This document shows positions 27,121 to 34,119 of a stretch of DNA of 64,000 nucleotides, in pieces. The number at the start of each line of letters is the position of its first letter. Position 1 is the first letter of the stretch. The notes beneath the pieces were generated by a model. That model was not told the origin of the DNA and ran no database searches. It saw only the letters and a list, made by a program, of their open reading frames with translations. Both the position numbers and the translations under genes were made by a program. Source of the DNA: Cristatella mucedo (Eukaryota; Bryozoa; Phylactolaemata; Cristatellidae); NCBI GenBank assembly GCA_009760855.2, contig WPIO01000135.1, forward strand, positions 969,501-1,033,500. Direction: 5' to 3'.

Positions 27121-27975
27121 GGATATCGTGCGTACAGGCCGAAGCACAGACAGAAAGTTGGTCGCAGGACTCGCTGGTCACGCGACCGCAGCTGACTTGT
27201 TGCAATTAAATCCCGCTTAGACAGCCGATACAGTCTAATTGCAGCGCCTAATGAGGCGGTACTCAGTGCGCCCGTTGGCCGGGCGGAGTGTTGTGAGTCG
27301 GGCTGAGGCGGAACAGCATTGAGTACGGCCACGCCCATACTTTAACCAACAGGTATGTAATGGTAATTGTAGCAATAATGTAATAATACCTCTATCATAA
27401 AGCGCCCTCAGATAACTCAATCTCTTTTTGGGGCCTTCACATTTGTTGCAAAGGAAACAAGATCGAATGGTGAGTGGTGTCGTGCTTGATAAACAACAAG
27501 AATAACATGGTTAGGGGTGGCACGCACCGGGCCAGCATGCAAGCGTGGTTAGGATAGCATGCAACAGTGTCCACACGCATGAGCACATAAAGGACGAATA
27601 ACAGAGAACCACTAAATGCTGTTATAAATACGTGCGTTTTTAATTTCTTTTTGAATGTGGTCAAGTCAGGGGATGTCGTGACGGAAGTCGGGAGTAAGTT
27701 CTAGGCTTTGGGAGCATAGTATGTACAAGGGTGTATTTTGAAGCTGCCCCAGGTGTGATCATCAAGTGGCTGGGAAATAAAATAATTATGAATAGAAAAA
27801 AATTGAACTGATTTTTGTTCTGTTATTGGCTTCAGATGCGCGTTTGTCGGACTCAGCAAAGTCCGCAGCCAAGCACGAAGTTGTGCGTCTGTTTGGAGGC
27901 AACGGAGTCTGCATAGATATACAAATACGGTACGCCTTTTGCAGTATGACTGGTCAGATTTTCATGGAGGACTAA
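3098..27975 (+). CDS. CCDC15: CCDC15-like centriolar coiled-coil protein (N-terminal exon not found)
   Basis: Exons joined by phase: 3098-3256, 8047-8160, 14875-14935, 20410-20538, 21058-21259, 21970-22167, 22446-22594, 27836-27975 (stop TAA). All internal junctions are GT-AG and the reading frame is kept, giving about 383 residues. The first exon encodes a charged helix (KAERLRQFNEEVRRRVHLL); the second has ARKRLASMKF; exons 5 and 6 are strongly coiled-coil (RRLFMDIERQQVKEF, KEEERQRQEKLAMSEW). The seventh holds the conserved C-terminal Cys-rich block (LPPLCLCSP, then DTHPDACANNCVFYKN), which is the best match to vertebrate CCDC15. Family knowledge: CCDC15 is a centriole inner-scaffold protein that affects centriole length. 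The human N-terminal GAWVEP-type segment was not found upstream, so the 5' end is missing or outside the window. The last exon is assigned on phase and length only. The sixth exon could instead start at 21982. Confidence 0.84.
3435..4735 (-). mobile_element. LINE-A copy, decayed, in CCDC15 intron
   Basis: Minus-strand frames at 3820-4245 and 4242-4529 give the LINE-A C-terminal block and thumb, interrupted by stops and frameshifts. The 5' end stops in the RT (LGITGIALQWFKSY). The 3' hairpin region lies at about 3455-3500. The (ATT) tail is degraded. Confidence 0.85.
4740..7485. other. CCDC15 intron sequence, nothing recognised
   Basis: From about 5,850 to 7,450 it is relatively GC-rich with several medium open frames on both strands, none with known domains. 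A decent donor (CCAGGTGAGT) sits at about 6231, but there is no matching coding signal. Confidence 0.5.
6617..6635 (+). repeat. Poly-G run
   Basis: About 17 consecutive G bases after GCGGCAGAC, followed by GGGGCCCGG. Length may be unreliable in sequencing. Confidence 0.85.
7488..7662 (-). mobile_element. SINE-1 (tRNA-derived)
   Basis: The reverse complement of the copy at 58645. It has AGGAATCGAACCCACGACCT (B box), an arm palindrome CACGACCTCGG/CCGAGGTCGTG at about 7593-7617, ACCTAGTGAGCCATTACGGC (A-box side) and AGCCTTTTTTGTATAGCGAC (3' end). Confidence 0.83.
8231..8390 (+). mobile_element. SINE-2 (tRNA-derived)
   Basis: A-box-like GGTTCAGTGGTTAAGGTGCT, B-box-like GTGAGCTCGAGCCC, then the LINE-A-like 3' end AAGCACCTGAATAGAGATTA and TTCTCTTAAGGTGCTATATA. 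Confidence 0.8.
8519..8648 (+). repeat. CT-rich tract with (CT)n
   Basis: A polypyrimidine stretch with pure CT runs from about 8583. Predicted proteins across it are repeat artefacts. Confidence 0.95.
9920..10035 (+). mobile_element. LINE-A 3' tail
   Basis: 3' UTR end with AAGCGCCTAGAAAGAGATTG and TTATCAAGTGCATTATTATT, ending in (ATT)n. Only the last about 115 bases were inserted or survive. Confidence 0.8.
10385..10466 (+). repeat. (TG)n microsatellite
   Basis: About 40 units with one TC interruption, in CCDC15 intron 2. Confidence 0.97.
10724..10910. mobile_element. SPIN-like hAT (Buster/Charlie group) miniature transposon
   Basis: A 187-bp non-coding element. The left end starts CAGTGGTTCTCAACCT; the right end, reversed, starts CAGCAGTTCTCAACCT (14 of 16 match). 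The flanking 8-mers are ATTTAGAG (10716-10723) and TTTTAGAG (10911-10918), 7 of 8 identical with a central TA, as expected for this hAT group. Both halves closely match from memory the ends of the SPIN/URR1-type elements of tetrapods: the left half has the TTCCTAATG / GCGACCCTTTAATACAG / CCAACCATAAAATTA series, the right half the CTGTGAAAGGGTCGTTCGA / GGTTGAGAAC series. It has no transposase and lies in a CCDC15 intron. Confidence 0.88.
11258..11412 (+). mobile_element. SINE-1, diverged
   Basis: AGCCTAAGAGTAGGGTGCTC, GTCGTGGGTTCGACTCCTAT, AAGGCTCTTCCGCTACTGTT, AATGAAGCTTTGAATCAGC. Confidence 0.7.
11637..11792 (-). mobile_element. SINE-1
   Basis: AGCCTCCTCATTTGTATAGC, GCAGGACTTGAACCCACGAC, CAAGCACCTTACCTCCTGAG. 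Confidence 0.78.
12110..12232 (-). mobile_element. SINE-1, diverged
   Basis: GCAATTAAGGATTGCCGCTG, AGACTTGAACCCACCCACGA, GCGAGCGCCTTAGACCCCTG. Confidence 0.6.
12300..14770 (+). mobile_element. LINE-A copy, long but heavily decayed
   Basis: Fragments in order: a block downstream of the endonuclease (near 12345-12500), a linker (12640-12830), the RT start (TGLVPAPFKKAVVWPF at about 13140), RT core (FGTIDYKFLERLSS, VPQGSVLGS, 13460-13690) and the C-terminal block plus 3' tail (14210-14770). Frames are broken many times. About 13,790-14,100 matches nothing recognised and may be an insertion. Confidence 0.8.
15187..16257 (+). mobile_element. LINE-A copy, 3' part
   Basis: The frame 15270-15620 starts TANFLKLNDDKTNLLVMGKP and ends at a TGA. 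Homology continues in two further frames (15568-16025) to SYAPKAW and TAFSGSL, then the 3' UTR with the hairpin and (ATT)n at 16225-16257. Sense orientation in CCDC15 intron 3. Confidence 0.88.
16258..18359. other. CCDC15 intron sequence, nothing recognised
   Basis: Open frames overlap on both strands at 17313-17798 (149 and 92 codons) without recognisable domains or splice context. Probably an old repeat. Confidence 0.5.
18360..18900 (+). mobile_element. Old LINE-A-related fragment
   Basis: The nucleotide order matches the LINE-A C-terminal block (region equivalent to LVQNSAARL near 18395, HWL..KQ near 18470, SLSP/PAN near 18560), with no usable frame. The tail is not preserved. Confidence 0.55.
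19255..19350 (-). mobile_element. LINE-A 3' tail
   Basis: Minus-strand tail (AAT)n, TTGATAAAGCGCCCTCAGAG, TCTCTTTCTAGGCGCTTTAC: the conserved hairpin region and little else. Confidence 0.78.
19457..19551 (+). repeat. Tandem duplication of a 47-48 bp unit
   Basis: Units at 19457-19504 and 19505-19551 both start GAGGCAAACAAGGTTCAC and end AGTAGCTTGT. Each contains a short hairpin (in unit 2 GAAAGAC AGCA GTCTTTC-like). Confidence 0.9.
19885..20035 (+). mobile_element. SINE-2 (tRNA-derived), well preserved
   Basis: GGTCCAGCGGTTAAGATGCT, GACCAAGGTCTGGC, GTGGGCTCGAGCCCCG, AAGCACATGAACAGAGATTA, TTGCTATAGAAATGAGT, ending in a TATAT tail. Confidence 0.85.
20036..20195 (+). mobile_element. SINE-1, directly after a SINE-2
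   Basis: TTAAAGCCCAGGGGTAAGAT, GACGTGGGTTCGATTCCTGA, AAGGCTTTTCTGCTGTTATA, AATTTGGCTGTGCG. It begins at the TA tail of the preceding SINE-2. Confidence 0.75.
20539..21057. other. CCDC15 intron, nothing recognised
   Basis: An 84-codon minus-strand frame (20685-20939) has no recognisable features. Confidence 0.5.
21260..21969. other. CCDC15 intron, nothing recognised
   Basis: AT-rich; ends in the polypyrimidine tract and acceptor GCTTTTCTAG of the next exon. Confidence 0.6.
23443..23561 (+). repeat. (CT)n microsatellite
   Basis: A short CA run, then about 35 pure CT units, then an impure CT stretch. Confidence 0.97.
23618..23684 (+). mobile_element. LINE-A 3' tail
   Basis: AAGCACCTAGAAAGAGATTG through TATCAAGTGTATTATTATT. 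Only about 65 bases remain. Confidence 0.75.
23690..25195. other. CCDC15 intron, nothing recognised
   Basis: AT-rich with a short C-run at about 24206. No repeat family or gene recognised. Confidence 0.5.
25200..25960 (+). mobile_element. LINE-B: second reverse-transcriptase lineage, decayed
   Basis: Broken frames give RT landmarks that differ from LINE-A: SYRPGLPSSFLSKIFREIV and AKQLLESIEKE (fingers), FTVLVLLDQ (motif A, damaged), then SQGSDLSPSMFPIYTEPLGK (motif B) and YHLTADDA.LYMSS (motif C, YADD changed to TADD and followed by a stop). The order is that of a non-LTR RT, probably CR1 superfamily. No 3' tail recognised. Confidence 0.7.
26239..26856. mobile_element. Short terminal-inverted-repeat DNA element
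   Basis: The left end has GCTGCGTTTACACGGCAGAC from about 26235; the right end (to about 26856) has the same sequence inverted with one change (GTCTGTCGTGTAAACGCAGC). The 0.6-kb interior codes for nothing recognisable and holds a SINE-2 copy (26632-26770). No clear target duplication was seen, so the superfamily is open. Ends are good to a few bases. Confidence 0.6.
26632..26770 (+). mobile_element. SINE-2 nested in the TIR element
   Basis: TTTGGTCCAGCAGCTAAGGT, GGGTCGAGCCCCGTGGCATA, GAAGCGCCTGAATAGAGGTA, TTGGGGCGCTATACAAATTA. The 3' hairpin arms GCGCC and GGCGC are both intact. Confidence 0.85.
27046..27117 (+). repeat. (GA)n microsatellite
   Basis: About 35 pure GA units in the last CCDC15 intron. 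Confidence 0.97.
27370..27725 (-). mobile_element. LINE-A 3' end fragment
   Basis: Minus-strand tail with the hairpin (AAAGCGCC..) at 27390-27440, 3' UTR, then MTTFKKKLKTHVFITAFSGS, the LINE-A C terminus. Truncated at about 27725. Lies just upstream of the last CCDC15 exon. Confidence 0.82.
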
Positions 27976-28417
27976 TTCTCCACGGAAAACACTGCTTGAA
28001 GTGTTGTGTGTCTTTAGGCTGACTTCTGTCTGACTTCATATCTATTGGTAGTACGGTAACAAGAGCGGTAGCTTGTGGCTGTGGACTCGCCGCTTCAAGC
28101 TTAAACCCTGTATACATTTATAATTGCATCGCCACAGTAGGCAGCGCCGCGAACAATCGGTTGACTGGTGGGCAGCTGGTGAGTCTTACGCATACGTTTG
28201 CACCTATTTCATGTCATTCGTCCGCTTTTCAATTATCATCTCTTTCTAAGGTTTCTAGTTAGCTGTACTTTTATTTTCACATGCATTGAGCTGGCGATTT
28301 CACCTCATTAACCATCCCCCTGAACGCATTCGTATTCAGTTGCCACCGCCGACTTGTGCTTGTCAGCGCGAGTTTCAGCTGCGCGGACAAACACGTAATC
28401 TAGATATGCAATGCACA

Positions 28418-28505
28418 AACACACAAATACACACCCACGCACACATACACACGCACACACGCGCGCGCACATACACGTGTATATGTATATATATATATAT
28501 ATATT
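28418..28505 (+). repeat. (CA)n / (TA)n composite
   Basis: An imperfect CA tract to about 28470, then a TA tract that forms the tail of the adjacent SINE-2. Confidence 0.9.
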
Positions 28506-28605
28506 TGTACAGCGCCCTACGAGAACCTAATCACTATCCAGGGACTGCACTTATGCCGCAGAGCTCGAGCCCACGACCGCGGGGATCAAAATTGAGCGCT
28601 TAGAT
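28495..28605 (-). mobile_element. SINE-2, with TA tail
   Basis: On the minus strand: a TA run, TTGTACAGCGCCCTACGAGA, ATCACTATCCAGGGACTGC, AGCTCGAGCCCACGACCG. 5'-truncated after the B box. Confidence 0.7.
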
Positions 28606-29159
28606 ATTTCCGGCGTATCTGAGTGTGCGTTAGGACTGGGGCACGATTACGAAGCTGCCTTAGAAGTAGACGAGGACGTCGTAACTTCACTTAATCAGGC
28701 CAGTCGGCGTGCTCACGTGAGTTAATGGCAGCATCTCTTGCAGAATTCAAAGCGAGAAAGTGCTCTTTCAATAGATCGCTTATTTGCTGTTTTCGAGCTT
28801 TGTTTTTGGCTACTTGCTTACTGCGATATGAAATTACCAGCCGACTTTGTTTGCGTGTGTAGCCCGACATTTGATGAGCTGTCAAGATTAAAACCTGAAA
28901 AGCCATTAATGCCCCGATATTATAGACCTCTTTAAAGGCATCCATCTGCATTGTTATCTGGGCTTGCTAAAATCTCGAGGTACGGCCTTGGTCCATTTTA
29001 ACCAGTCACAACTGTTGTCGTATTGCCATACAGAGGTCTCGTACTAACCGATGGCCACGAGTGTCTTCCTTGTTTGCTTTAGCATGCTCGCCTAAGCGTA
29101 AAACCCGTTTGCTTTTGCGTCCTAGATGCCGTGCATGAAGCAGTGGTTCTCATTCTCTT

Positions 29160-29222
29160 CAGCGAGCTGTGAAGTGCCTGGATAGATACAACTTAAGTTC
29201 TCTAAGGGCACTGTACTAACGA
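29160..29222 (+). mobile_element. SINE-2 3' end fragment
   Basis: GTGAAGTGCCTGGATAGATA, AAGTTCTCTAAGGGCACTGT. It ends about 55 bases before the ANAPC13 coding exon. Confidence 0.5.
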
Positions 29223-29279
29223 CCTATGGACCTATTTTCCTTTTATGATTACCTGTTTATAATCTGTTCTCTTGCAGAA

Positions 29280-29507
29280 ATGTCAGATAGCATAGTGAAA
29301 AAGGAGGGTCGGCTTATTGATCTTGTGGATGAAGCTTGGACTAAAGAGACTTTACCGTATGAGGATATTGCTGTACCACAGCACGAGCTTCCGGATCTGG
29401 AGCCTGACCTTAGCACCCAAGGCAGCGAGAGTCTGAAAGAGCAGGAGCAGAAATGGCTTGATTTGGCACTAACACTGCTCCAGCAGCATGCATTGACAGA
29501 AGGCTAG
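29280..29507 (+). CDS. ANAPC13: Anaphase-promoting complex subunit 13 (APC13)
   Basis: A complete 75-residue protein lies in one exon whose acceptor (ctcttgcag) ends at 29277, two bases before the ATG, so the 5' UTR must be spliced. Human ANAPC13 has 74 residues. Conserved blocks are GRLIDLVDEAW, LPYEDIAVPQHELP and SLKEQEQKWLDLAL, in the same order as in human APC13. Family knowledge: APC13/Swm1 is a small intrinsically extended subunit that stabilises the TPR scaffold of the APC/C ubiquitin ligase, which drives mitotic exit. It lies 1.3 kb downstream of the CCDC15-like gene on the same strand. The open stretch with a good donor at 28593-28712 is a candidate upstream non-coding exon, but this is inference. 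Confidence 0.95.
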   Translation: MSDSIVKKEGRLIDLVDEAWTKETLPYEDIAVPQHELPDLEPDLSTQGSESLKEQEQKWLDLALTLLQQHALTEG

Positions 29508-30004
29508 AGGCATGTTGCATGATATCCACATTACATAGACCATCATCCCCCTTGTCATAAGCCGCTCTTCATATTTGATGCAATTGGCTGCATGCCGACT
29601 AGCAGAAACACCGTGATCGTCCTCTAAGTTCACTGCAGTGCCTTGAGCATTGTCAGTGAGTGTAAGAGAAGATGGCCAAGTCTATCTGCCTGCAGACATT
29701 ACAACAAAGCATCTTTTTCGAGGATGTGCTTGACTATAGAATGCCGAGCTGTTAAGTGAGTTTTTGTCATTCCATCTAGTCCTGATTGAATTGACCTGAA
29801 TTACGAAGTATGTTCATCATTTATCTATGCATTGGTTGAATGTCGGAAATTGTGGTTTTTTGAAGTTTGTCATTAGTTCTGTTAATTAAATAACATGTTC
29901 GTATTATTAATTGTTTATCATTCGTAGATGAGATCGAGGCTCTTATAAGCTTCAATATGCTAGAGCTTGTGTCCGTGATAGCAGGACTAAGTAAAGCTGC
30001 AGCA

Positions 30005-30835
30005 GACAAAGCTCATTAGACGACCACATCAGCTCCACAGTCAAGTGTACCTGCATTCAGTTACATAACATTGCTAAAATTCGGGCTTGTTTGAACAGGG
30101 ATACCATCTAAATTGGACCCTGCGTTTGTGACATCCCGTCTCGACTGTTGTAACTCACTGCTTGCTGTTCTACCGACCTGTACGATCAGGTGCTTACAGC
30201 TGGTGCAAAACTCTGCAGCTAGACTTGTCAGTCATGGCCGACTCAATTGCCACATCACACCACTTCTTGCCGACCTGCCCTGGCTCCCAGTCAAGCAATG
30301 CATCAAGAAGCTTCAAGGTTTTGTCACTCACTTCTAGGTCCCTTCATTCTATGGCTCCAGCCTACCTATCAGATCTACTGCCCCACCAGGCTACGAATCG
30401 TACCACATGCTTTTCTGAATCTCATCGTTCAGCCACACCTTGGACATACCTCAAATCCTGTAAAGACCACACCCTTAGTTCCTATGCACCCACACCCTGG
30501 AGCTCAATTCCGACTGGCATCACGACATTCTCTGACTCGAATAAATTTAAAAAGAAGCTAAAAAAAATGCATCTAATTAATAAGCACAGCATTTAGTAGA
30601 TCCATGTGATTCATCCTTTGTGTGCTTATGTTAACACCGTGTGTGCTGCCAGTAATCATCTTTGCATGCTGACCTGGGGCATGTTACATCTAAACATGTT
30701 ATACTTTCTTTAATTGAGCATGCTACCACTAATCACTCAATCATGCTTCCTTTGTAGCATATGTTAAGTGCCTAGAAAGCGATTTAATTTCTCTGAGGGC
30801 ACTATACAATGTATTATTATTATTATCATTAAGGA
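30005..30835 (+). mobile_element. LINE-A copy, 3' part, between ANAPC13 and U2AF1
   Basis: Begins at the LDDHISSTVK region. Overlapping short frames (30113-30337, 30162-30596) give LVQNSAARL, APAYLSDLLPHQA and SSYAPTPWSS. The 3' hairpin and (ATT)n lie at 30770-30830. Confidence 0.83.
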
Positions 30836-30954
30836 TTTCATGCAGGCGTCACAACATACAAGTGAACCACTAAAATGAACCACTAAACCACTTAAGAGGT
30901 CTGGCGAATAGGTGTGGTGCACTATTCGTCTTGAAGTTCTTTAATGGTAATAGT

Positions 30955-31068
30955 AAAATTTGTATAGATGTATATTATATATTATATATAATATATTATA
31001 TATTTGTATAGTACCCTAAGATGACTGTATCCCTTTCCAAGCTAGTTATACGTGCCGCGAAGGAATTT
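30955..31068 (-). mobile_element. SINE-2 3' end with AT-rich tail
   Basis: An AT-rich tract (30965-31005), then TTTGTATAGTACCCTAAGAT and TCCCTTTCCAAGCTAGTTAT, which is the SINE-2 3' end reversed. Confidence 0.55.
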
Positions 31069-31282
31069 ACTAGTTTAATAGTTTCATATGCAGCTGGCTT
31101 TCGTTTATTTGCTGCAACCCCTGTGCAGCCATACTGTGTTCTGCATCCTCCATAAAGCTGGCTTGGGCAATTTTAAGCTTCCTTCCATTACAATCAACAT
31201 TTCTTTGCCGATGTTGTCCGTTCTCTTGCAGATATGTCCAATAGCAGTGAAAATGGTATTGGCTTATAAGCATCGCGGATAA

Positions 31283-31920
31283 AAATACTAGCTGATTTAA
31301 CAGCCTCATTTGTATCTCTTACTAATTAAAATGAGAAAGACCACCCTTCCCTTGTCACGCAGAAAGATTTGTGCCCTTGCGTCACGTGGCAAGATGGCGC
31401 TGCAAAATTGTCTTCTGTGACCAATACGTCCGGGAGCGACATGTAATAGATATGTAATGTATGTCTACTATGACGTAGCGAAGCGAGTCCACAAGCAGTG
31501 TGCTGCTCGTAGCTGCAGAAGAATCTTAGCAGCTACCACCACCACTGTTTGCAATTGGAAATAAAGGATCGCCCACTGCGGGATTCGAACCTGCGGCCGT
31601 AATAATAATAATAATAATTCACTTGATAAAGCGCCCTCAGATAACTTAATCTCTCTCTAGGTGCTTTACATTTGCTGTAAAGTGAAATGCAATTGAATGG
31701 TAAGTAAAATCATGCTTGAAAAAACAAACGAAATGAATAACATGGTTAAGGGTGACATGCACAGGGTCAGCATGCAAATGTGGTTAGTGGCAGCATGCAC
31801 GGTGTCAGCACGCATAAGCAAATCAAGGACGAATCACAGGGACCCACTAAATGCTGTCCTAAATAGGTGTTTTTAGGTTCCTTTTAAATGTGACCGTGAA
31901 GCGAGCACCTTACGTCCTGG
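31283..31920 (-). mobile_element. SINE-1 interrupted by insertions
   Basis: 3' end ATACTAGCTGATTTAACAGC and CTCATTTGTAT at 31287-31316; B-box part CCCACTGCGGGATTCGAACC at 31572-31591; A-box side GCGAGCACCTTACGTCCTGG at 31902-31921. Between them lie about 180 bases of unidentified sequence and a LINE-A 3' end. Confidence 0.65.
31601..31897 (-). mobile_element. LINE-A 3' end inserted in a SINE-1
   Basis: A tail (TAA)n at 31601-31617, hairpin region and 3' UTR ending in the last C-terminal codons. SINE-1 sequence lies on both sides (31530-31600 and 31898-31920). Confidence 0.8.
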
Positions 31921-32109
31921 TCTATATTGGCCGTTGTATCTCCAACTCCACAAAGACTAAGTGGGTGTTACGCAGGCCAGTTTTTTTTATAGCCTACTAA
32001 TAAAAGCCTAAATGGTTGTCGATATGCATTCGGTAGCCAACAGACTTCATCTCAAGGAACAAACAGAAGTGAGAAGCATAGCTGAGTCAGCAGCGCAGTT
32101 GAGGTAGTG
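31920..32109 (-). mobile_element. Rep-X module joined to LINE-C
   Basis: AACTCCACAAAGACTAAGTG, GTGTTACGCAGGCCAGTTTT, TCGGTAGCCAACAGACTTCA, then CAGTTGAGGTAGTGATAG. It runs without a visible break into LINE-C (32110-32640), which is why Rep-X is read as its 3' end. Confidence 0.65.
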
Positions 32110-32640
32110 ATAGTAGCATGCAAGTAGCAGGTCAGGATCGCTGAAGATGTGCCATAATCAGCAGCAGGAAAGTAGAAGTTGGGTAGGAATTGTTCAAGTC
32201 GAGTTCCACAGTCTAGGACCTGCAGAGAAAATCTGCTGCCCACGTCTTTTATGAGTAGAAACAGTTGATTTATCGTCCATAATGGATCCGAGGAAGCTGA
32301 AGCTGAGCAATAATGAGTTCAGCTAGGCATGAAGAAGCCAAGCCGTAGCTTTCGGAGTTCCACAGTCTAGGACCTGCAGAGCTAAGGCTTCTGTCGCCGA
32401 CGGTCTTTAAGGGAAGGAGTGGAACAGTTAATTTATTGTCCATACCGGACCTGAGGAGGCTGAAACAGGTGTAGCAGTTCAGCTAGGTATGGATGAGCCA
32501 AGCCGTGGCAGGCCTTGTGGGTCAGTGTCAGAACTCTACTCAGTATCCGTTGATCAACCTGTATGGACCGAGAGCCCTTGAAGCAGCCTTCTGATAATAC
32601 CGGTGGCTGTCGCAGTGTGCCACCAAAGTGGGCGAGTTTA
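32110..32640 (-). mobile_element. LINE-C: L2-like C-terminal RT region with internal duplication
   Basis: The minus strand reads RVLTLTHKACHGLAHPYL then AELLHLFQPPQVRYG, the LTYKALHGLAPxYL..LL block typical of L2/CR1 elements, then FSLQVLDCGTRLEQFLP, equivalent to the final APKLWNSLP block. A segment of about 165 bases is present twice in tandem (about 32190-32350 and 32351-32520). Rep-X continues directly on the 3' side. Confidence 0.65.
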
Positions 32641-32751
32641 TGCTCACACGCTTTGAATGCAGTATGTCGAAGCGTACAATGTCAAAGTGTACAAGTCGAG
32701 ATCTAGCTTATAAGTTAGCCAGTGGTGCCAGCTGGCATTACTGGTGCTAGA

Positions 32752-32905
32752 TTGGGCCGTGATAGCCCAGGAGGTAATGTGCTTGGTCTCACGACCTAGG
32801 TTGTGGGTTCAAATCATAGCAGTGGGCTATCCTTTATTTCCAACTGCAAGTGGTTGTGACAGCCGTAAGGCTCTTCGGCTTCTATACAAACGAGGCTGTC
32901 AAACA
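32752..32905 (+). mobile_element. SINE-1
   Basis: GGGCCGTGATAGCCCAGGAG, TTGTGGGTTCAAATCATAGC, AAGGCTCTTCGGCTTCTATA, AACGAGGCTGTCAAAC. Confidence 0.82.
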
Positions 32906-34119
32906 ATTTTTTTTTAACTATCTAAACTAATTATCAACTATTTTTTTTCACAGACGCTGCATCGTCACACGGTGCCTAGTAAGCAGTTACATCTACATGA
33001 GGCAGCAAAATTTCTGTGAATAGCATATCCTATGTCGCTGACCAAAGTTTGAACGGCAAATCATTGCTGGATGTTATAGTCTCGGTTAGAGTGCACAATT
33101 TGGACTTGCTTAGGTCTGCAAGACCTAATGACCGTCCTGGCCGAAAGACAGCAGTCTTGCTTTTAAAATCCATCGGAAAGCATGACCTTTGACGTATGGG
33201 GTCTTACTTCCTAAAACTGTACACACAAGGATTAGCAAAACTGCAGCATTATCTGTAGAACAGTAACCAACTGCCTTTATTAGCTTCTCTTAGCAAGCAG
33301 AATGTGTCTGGCCGGTCTCGTAGCTCCTTCTGCATCTCCTACCTTGGCAAGAACGGCAGCCCTTATCACGTGCCCTAAGCCTGCCGTTGCATGAATTGTA
33401 GATATCACCATTGATAGTGACCTCAGCCTTCATCGTCTAGGGTTTTGCCACTCAATATCGCCCTGATATCAAACTAGCACACTTAAAACTGCCACCGACT
33501 CCTGTAACCCAGTCCGTATGTCCACAAGTCTAGACCTTGCATCGATCACCGTCTGCATTACTTACTATTGACATATGCCTGTGTACTTTTGACCTACTTA
33601 AAAGAATTGAGTTCCTCCAGGGAGCTTTGACCTGGTCTCAAAACTTCTCACAATTTGGTTTTGATAGCTTTGCTATGCTATCTTTATGTGAATTTGGACA
33701 AGTTGTGGCAACTGCCATACTTGTTAGGAGACCAGACAATGCTGTGTTTGTAAGCACATACAGACGGACTATTTGGACTTTCAGTGCTATTATGTCATGT
33801 TCATTGATTAAAATTGTGCAGAAACATTTGGATACTCGATCGGTGTCATCCATACAACAGAAATTGTTAAAAAGTTAGCGCTGCTGCACGTGCTTGTCGT
33901 GTGGCAGCTATTGAGATCGCACAACTTCTAAATTGACACAGGTGCACTCACATAACGAGCTTCATTTTCAATAAACATAAATGTGCCGTTTCTATCTCAG
34001 AAAGGGCAAGCATCAGATTGCAAACTGATGTTAAAACGTTCTATACATCAAAAACTTAAAACACTGAGTGCATGGATGATATGTAATATTTACAACACTT
34101 AAGAATCTCTTGATCCGGG
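32906..34119. other. U2AF1 downstream region, nothing recognised
   Basis: AT-rich. The 113-codon frame at 33537-33878 has no recognisable domain. The U2AF1 3' UTR should lie in the right part, but no clear minus-strand polyadenylation hexamer was seen next to the stop. Confidence 0.5.

Larger units (their letters stand above)
27976..29279. other. CCDC15-ANAPC13 intergenic region
   Basis: Holds the CA/TA composite, a SINE-2 and an open stretch (28593-28712, for example LGLGHDYEAALEVDEDVV) ending in a strong donor CAC|GTGAGT. This may be a non-coding or alternative first exon of ANAPC13. No match to a known protein. Confidence 0.45.

Noticed and set aside
26782-27338. Several 90-160 residue frames rich in Leu-Ser or Arg-Glu across the GA repeat
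   Set aside because: They exist only because the (GA)n/(CT)n tract has no stop codon in these frames; no domains on either side.
28286-28603. A 105-codon frame that could phase-match the CCDC15 last exon
   Set aside because: It runs through a CA/TA repeat and a SINE-2; reading the previous exon straight to its own stop is simpler.
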